From Arachidicoccus ginsenosidivorans (GTDB taxonomy: Bacteria; Bacteroidota; Bacteroidia; Chitinophagales; Chitinophagaceae), in the NCBI RefSeq assembly GCF_007971385.1, contig NZ_CP042434.1, positions 62,001 to 126,000 on the forward strand: a stretch of DNA of 64,000 nucleotides, written 5' to 3'. Both the position numbers and the translations under genes were made by a program. The number at the start of each line of letters is the position of its first letter. The stretch's first letter is position 1. Of this stretch, positions 59,808-64,000 are shown in pieces. Below the pieces are notes generated by a model that searched no databases, was not told the origin of the DNA, and saw only the letters and a list, made by a program, of their open reading frames with translations.

Positions 59808-62000
59808 TCACTGATCGTCTAAATGATAGGGAAAGGGTAAATCAGGTTTGAATGTCGGATAATTCCAATACGCTTTACCCGGTTCTTTGCAATCCTTAGG
59901 CAACGGTCTTTTTGAATACTGTTGAAAATAAAGTACACAGCCATTTCTCCACCATTTAGCTTCCAGATGTTGTTGTTTTAATAGTTGGGTGACATAATTA
60001 AAACGATCTTCATCAATCTTACCTTTCATGGACTGCCAGATTTGCTGCATGGCGGCCACTTGCTTCACGCCTTGATAATAGTAATGTACGAGGGAATTCC
60101 ACATGGTCTCGCCAGTGGCAATTTTTTGATCCCAACCGATATGATGAAACCACAAGATTAAATTGAGTGGCGTCGTTTTTAGATTACTGTATTTTGAAGC
60201 TAATGCGGGTGCATACTGACTAACCGCATCTGAACCTGTTACTGTTCGGTCTAGACCTATACCTACGCTATCTGCATGATGGTATACCTCAGCGGATTTA
60301 GACCAAGGACCCGGGCCGTAATGCAGGGCAAATTTCATAAGGTGGCTCAGGCCCAATGGTGTCATATAATTCACCGCTACTTCTCTGGAACCCAGCATCA
60401 GTTTTTTTATGGGGTTTACAAAACCGGGGTCATTGGTAAAAGTCATTTTGAGCCAATCTGCTGCAATACTGTCGGCAGATGCCATAGGATTCCAGGCAAA
60501 TCTGCCAAATGCATACCAATTTGCCTGACCAAAGGGATGACCACACCAATTAACATCCGTTCCTATATTAGCGACTCCTGCAATGCCTGTCAATCTATTA
60601 TTGTCGTCAGTTCCTGGATTAACGCGCTCTTCCAACACCTTCGCAATAGTGGTACCCGGCCCCTTTTGATAGGTATCTTTTCTTAAATATTCCTGAAAAA
60701 GACTACCTAAATATACCAGGTGGGTGGCAAAGCCAAAATATTCCTGCGTAATTTGAAATTCCATCATCATATGGGTATGGGGCATGGCGCCAAACAGTGG
60801 ATTAAAGGCCTCCCTGGGTTGAAAATCAATAGGGCCATATTTAGCCTGCAATAATACATTTTCATCAAATTTACCATCCAGCGGCTTAAACTCGTCATAG
60901 CCTTGTTTTGCCCGGTCAGCGCCTTTTTTATTTTCGTACACAAACGTGCGCCACATAACAATGCCACCATATGGTTTTAAGGCTGCGGCCATCATATTTG
61001 CTCCATCAGCATGTGTTCTGCCGTAATCACCCGGACCGGGCTGTCCTTCTGAACTGGCTTTTACCAAAAAACCGCCGAAGTTAGGGATATAATGATAAAT
61101 CTCTGCCACCTTATCCTTCCACCATTTAATGACGGCAGGATCTAAAGGATCCGCCGTTTTAAGGTGTCCAAGTTCTTTGGGTGCACTAAATTTGGCAGTC
61201 AGATATACTTTTATGCCATAGGGCTTAAAGGCTTTTGCTAGTGCGGCCGTCTTGATTAAATACTCTTTGGTCAAGCTTTTTACACTGGCATTGACATTAT
61301 TGAGTACTGCACCATTGATCCCAATGGATGCATTGGCTCTGGCATAATCAATGTATCTTTTTTGGATTATTCCAGGTAAGGTTTGCCAGTTCCAGAGAGA
61401 ATATCCCGCATAACCTCTTTCAACAGTGCCATTCAGGTTATCCCAATGATCTAAAATACGAAGTTTTAATCTGGGCCACTGCTGTATATTGAGCGCTTGC
61501 AAACTTTGGTGTGTCTGCATCAGCTTCAGCAAGTGAAAACTGCCATAAAGTAACCCAATATCCGTATTTGCGGCAATTAGAATTTGCGGTACACGGTTCT
61601 GCCTAACGGTTTTGATAAGGTAGCCTTCCTGCCCGATCTGTCTTAATTCAACTGTAGAAAATTGAGCTGCAATTGCTGGTTGATCCAGTTTGGCTAATAC
61701 TAAACGGTTGGTCTTGAAATCAATGGCAGCATTGCCCGTTATGGAAGATACATTAGGCACCTTACCTATCATCAGATTTATGCCGTTTATTAACTCTTTA
61801 AGGGCAGCATTTATTGTTGGACTTTGATTACAAACAACAATGCTGGCTAGTTGATGCTGATAGGCCTGTCTGAGTTGCCCATTTTCTATTGGCATGTATC
61901 TTAACCATAGATTATATCCGTTTTCAGCGCGCACTGCGCCCAGGTTAAAAACTGAAAAAATGGCTAATATTACCACCAGCTTGTAAATTCTTTGCTTCAT
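59808..62000 (-). CDS. GH67 alpha-glucuronidase
   Basis: The start is placed at ATG 62000 (MKQRIYKLVVILAIFSVFNL), which opens a signal peptide; a TTG eight codons upstream is less likely. The 730-residue protein is a full GH67: an N-terminal beta-domain, RLKLRILDHWDNLNGTVERG, YSLWNWQTLPGIIQKRYIDY, KASSEGQPGPGDYGRTHADG, the catalytic region ALLQAKYGPIDFQPREAF-like (here KYGPIDFQPREAFNPLFG, Asp about 388) and MMMEFQITQEYFG (Glu about 412), then GRFAWNPMASADSIAADWLK. GH67 removes 4-O-methyl-glucuronic acid from the non-reducing end of xylo-oligosaccharides, so the neighbouring genes likely act on glucuronoxylan. The upstream leader contains an imperfect tetranucleotide repeat. Confidence 0.93.
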   Translation of the reverse strand: MKQRIYKLVVILAIFSVFNLGAVRAENGYNLWLRYMPIENGQLRQAYQHQLASIVVCNQSPTINAALKELINGINLMIGKVPNVSSITGNAAIDFKTNRLVLAKLDQPAIAAQFSTVELRQIGQEGYLIKTVRQNRVPQILIAANTDIGLLYGSFHLLKLMQTHQSLQALNIQQWPRLKLRILDHWDNLNGTVERGYAGYSLWNWQTLPGIIQKRYIDYARANASIGINGAVLNNVNASVKSLTKEYLIKTAALAKAFKPYGIKVYLTAKFSAPKELGHLKTADPLDPAVIKWWKDKVAEIYHYIPNFGGFLVKASSEGQPGPGDYGRTHADGANMMAAALKPYGGIVMWRTFVYENKKGADRAKQGYDEFKPLDGKFDENVLLQAKYGPIDFQPREAFNPLFGAMPHTHMMMEFQITQEYFGFATHLVYLGSLFQEYLRKDTYQKGPGTTIAKVLEERVNPGTDDNNRLTGIAGVANIGTDVNWCGHPFGQANWYAFGRFAWNPMASADSIAADWLKMTFTNDPGFVNPIKKLMLGSREVAVNYMTPLGLSHLMKFALHYGPGPWSKSAEVYHHADSVGIGLDRTVTGSDAVSQYAPALASKYSNLKTTPLNLILWFHHIGWDQKIATGETMWNSLVHYYYQGVKQVAAMQQIWQSMKGKIDEDRFNYVTQLLKQQHLEAKWWRNGCVLYFQQYSKRPLPKDCKEPGKAYWNYPTFKPDLPFPYHLDDQ

Positions 62001-62036
62001 GGCTACTTTTTCTTCTTTGTCCAAATGTGATGATGC

Positions 62037-62062
62037 GTCTGTCTATCTGTCTGCCTGTCTGC
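62037..62062. repeat. Imperfect GTCT tetranucleotide repeat in GH67 leader
   Basis: Six units of the form GTCT/ATCT/GCCT followed by GC, starting 36 bases before the GH67 ATG (minus strand reads AGAC repeats). Such a tract in a leader can vary in length by slippage. Confidence 0.7.
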
Positions 62063-62104
62063 ACTCATCAATACTAAACATTCCTCTAAGCCGGTGACTA
62101 AAGT

Positions 62105-62128
62105 AATGAAGTAATAGTAATAGTAATA
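62105..62128. repeat. GTAATA short tandem repeat
   Basis: About three copies of GTAATA (GTAATAGTAATAGTAATA) inside the GH67-SusD spacer. Confidence 0.6.
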
Positions 62129-62131
62129 ACA

Positions 62132-62159
62132 AAAATGGGGAGTGTATTCTCCCCATTTT
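62132..62159 (-). terminator. Strong bidirectional terminator after SusD
   Basis: AAAATGGGGAG (62132-62142) and CTCCCCATTTT (62149-62159) form a perfect 11-bp stem with a 6-nt loop, with A and T runs at the stem ends. It lies 102 bases after the SusD stop and upstream of GH67, so GH67 is likely a separate transcript. Confidence 0.8.
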
Positions 62160-62211
62160 AAAAAAGGTATAAGGCCTATTATTTGTAGGCGACGACCTGT
62201 AACTACTTAAT

Positions 62212-62230
62212 TAAGTAAGTAAGTAAGTAA
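62212..62230. repeat. TAAG tetranucleotide repeat
   Basis: Nearly five perfect TAAG units just downstream of the SusD stop codon. It could vary by slipped-strand mispairing; because it is downstream of SusD and upstream of the terminator, an effect on translation is unlikely. Confidence 0.75.
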
Positions 62231-62260
62231 TAAAAAGATGGTGTTGCCAATTCAAAACAC

Positions 62261-64000
62261 CTACTGTTCTGGAGCAACATTGCTTTCAGCACCCGGGTAA
62301 CCTATATTCTGATTGATATGCCCTTCTGAATTCGCTAATATCCAGTTTTCTGGAATCGGCCAAAGCACATGATAGGGTTTCATAACATAGGCATTGGTTG
62401 AATAGAAGTATTGGGTCGCATAAAAGTTATTCTTTTTCATGATGCGATCATAATACCAGTTCTTTTGACTGAAATTATCCAAGGAATAACCATTTCTTTT
62501 TTCCTGTGCCATAAGGAAAGCGATTCTGGTTAATTCAGATTTACGGTGTTCTTCCAAATATAATTCTCTTGCACGTTCACTCAATATGTCATCTAAGTTT
62601 ACATTTGCCAAAAGAGGTGCCTTGGAGCGCGCACGGATGGTGTTTACGTCTTCTGTCGCTTTAGAGATATTATTCAACCACCAGTAGGCTTCTGCTCTTA
62701 TCAGGTAGGTTTCTGCCAGTCTAAAGACATATGAATCAGTAAACCCACCAGAAGGAGCCTTCCCTTTATTAATATCATCCTTATATATCAACACTTTAAC
62801 AGTAGGAAATGAAAAATAACACCGGATGGTATCTCCTACATATTTTGCCTGAATAGGTTTACCGAACCATGCAGCACTTCCGCCTTTGGAAGCAGGCCGA
62901 TTATAATATAACCTGGATTTATCAAACCAGTTATTTGGATCGTGTCTAAGATCTGCACCACAATTTTCCCAAATCTCGTACTGTCCGTAATTAGAAGGAC
63001 GTATTTTAGCGATACCACGACCAAGGCTATCCACTTCTTCATATCCATCATATGGAGCGGCGTCATAGGTAGTACCCTGTTTACCATCTGGGGTTTTTAC
63101 TACGCCGCCATTGCTCCAATAAGGGACAAAGTTGCGCATTCTGTAGGAACCATTTACAGATCCGTCTCCTGGTACACCGTAACGCTCCTGTACTACATAC
63201 AACCCTTCCTTATTTTCTGGCGCACTGATATTATCTGGATCAAAAAGGTCATTGAATACATCTAGTTTGGGATTGCTGGCATTGACACCAAAACGGTCTG
63301 TCATTAGTTTTTTGCCATAATTATTAATACACCTGGTACAGGCATCAATTGCATCTTGAAAATCACCTAAAGCGAGATCAATTTTTGCTAGCATATGTTC
63401 GCCTGCTGCCCGGCCAACTGCGCCTGGCTGCGCGTCCAAAGGTAACCACTGCACTGCAAACTCCATATCAGATTTCATCTGTTTTAGGATTTTTGTCCTG
63501 GAAGCCGTTTTAAAATCAAGTTTCGGTGAGGTCACTTCGTCAAGAGATAATGGCACATCACCGAACTCATTGACTAACAGATAATACCAATAAGCTCTAT
63601 GAAAATAACCTTCTGCTAGGATGGCATTTTTGGCTTCTTCTGAATCAAATGTCGCTTTTGGTACATTACTGATAACTGTATTGGCATAGGTGATACCATC
63701 CCACCCAAGCAACCAATAGCGCATATACAAATTATAATTGGAGGTTGGTGTGAGCTGCGTTTCCAAGTTATGAATCTCCTTGGTTTCCGGACTACCTATT
63801 ACAGACAGATCCGAGAAGGCATATTCATACACAATGGGTGTACGACAGGTACCTGCATCAAAGGCGTCACCCACCCATTCAAGTTTCTGTTGTTTTCGGC
63901 AGGTAACAAGCGCTGATTCCAATCCCGCCTGATCTATAAAGACATTTTCTGGAGCATAAAAGGATAAGGGCTCCGGTTTTAATTTCACACAACTATCCGT
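62261..64000 (-). CDS. SusD/RagB-family outer-membrane lipoprotein, 5' end outside window
   Basis: The frame runs off the right edge: at the window end the minus strand reads DSCVKLKPEPLSFYAPENVF, and this Cys is the expected lipobox Cys, so only the signal peptide is missing. About 580 residues are visible with GYFHRAYWYYLLVNEFGDVP, AGEHMLAKIDLALGDFQDAI, a long SusD insertion and the C-terminal VFRLAETYLIRAEAYWWLNN and SERARELYLEEHRKSELTRI, ending NIGYPGAESNVAPEQ. It is a close relative of the SusD at 28861. A SusC partner should lie just outside the window. With the GH67 and GH43 genes it probably serves xylan or pectin oligosaccharide uptake. Confidence 0.9.
   Translation of the reverse strand, partial: TDSCVKLKPEPLSFYAPENVFIDQAGLESALVTCRKQQKLEWVGDAFDAGTCRTPIVYEYAFSDLSVIGSPETKEIHNLETQLTPTSNYNLYMRYWLLGWDGITYANTVISNVPKATFDSEEAKNAILAEGYFHRAYWYYLLVNEFGDVPLSLDEVTSPKLDFKTASRTKILKQMKSDMEFAVQWLPLDAQPGAVGRAAGEHMLAKIDLALGDFQDAIDACTRCINNYGKKLMTDRFGVNASNPKLDVFNDLFDPDNISAPENKEGLYVVQERYGVPGDGSVNGSYRMRNFVPYWSNGGVVKTPDGKQGTTYDAAPYDGYEEVDSLGRGIAKIRPSNYGQYEIWENCGADLRHDPNNWFDKSRLYYNRPASKGGSAAWFGKPIQAKYVGDTIRCYFSFPTVKVLIYKDDINKGKAPSGGFTDSYVFRLAETYLIRAEAYWWLNNISKATEDVNTIRARSKAPLLANVNLDDILSERARELYLEEHRKSELTRIAFLMAQEKRNGYSLDNFSQKNWYYDRIMKKNNFYATQYFYSTNAYVMKPYHVLWPIPENWILANSEGHINQNIGYPGAESNVAPEQ

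Noticed and set aside
1..64000. tRNA, rRNA or CRISPR array
   Set aside because: No cloverleaf-like tRNA ends, no rRNA-like conserved stretches and no regularly spaced direct repeats were noticed by eye; a dedicated scan was not possible.

Overview
The window is AT-rich chromosomal DNA of a member of the Bacteroidota, most likely a soil or plant-associated Sphingobacteriaceae/Chitinophagaceae-type organism. The evidence is several SusC/SusD outer-membrane glycan-import pairs, HTCS-type sensors with reg_prop and Y_Y_Y domains, AraC-type response regulators, many lipoboxes, Por-type (T9SS) C-terminal sorting domains, and promoter-like TAnnTTTG elements. The species cannot be fixed from the window. 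No rRNA, tRNA or CRISPR was seen.

Layout. (1) 1-5600: the 3' part of a hybrid-type sensor kinase without a receiver domain, then a badly decayed susC-susD pair carrying a 1.9-kb ISNCY-like element (3205-5079). (2) 6083-13771: an intact minus-strand glycan-import operon: IPT/NHL lipoprotein, SusC, SusD, DUF1735/DUF4361-like surface lipoprotein. (3) 15132-24828: five S1-type sulfatases, four on the minus strand and one on the plus strand; two of them are broken. (4) 25295-39676: a GH36-like (clan GH-D) enzyme, a stand-alone DUF4350-like protein, SusD, a SusC gene cleanly cut by an ISAzo13-family element (31799-33101), then a divergent split HTCS pair (sensor kinase with two homopolymer frameshifts, plus a separate receiver-AraC protein). 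(5) 39782-58114: a BNR/CBM9-like lipoprotein, a GH105, three very large modular secreted enzymes, and a GH5-like enzyme. (6) 58808-64000: a second stand-alone receiver-AraC regulator, a GH67 alpha-glucuronidase and a partial SusD.

How it works together (inference from families). SusC/D systems bind and import oligosaccharides at the outer membrane. Sulfatases strip sulfate from a sulfated glycan. GH105, GH43, SASA-type esterase, GH5 and GH67 point to pectin/rhamnogalacturonan and glucuronoxylan side-chain removal. The kinase/AraC pairs would sense released sugars in the periplasm and activate the loci.

The most unusual part is 43417-56343. Three neighbouring genes have different catalytic heads (GH105, GH43, SASA esterase) joined to shared, nearly identical C-terminal modules: an unassigned hydrolase-like module, BspA/DUF285 25-residue repeats and a T9SS tail. 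Two of the three share frameshifts at the same positions. Downstream of the first frameshift the two copies encode the same 213 residues despite about two dozen silent nucleotide differences. Several other breaks in the window lie in homopolymers, so read-level checking is needed before genes are called dead.
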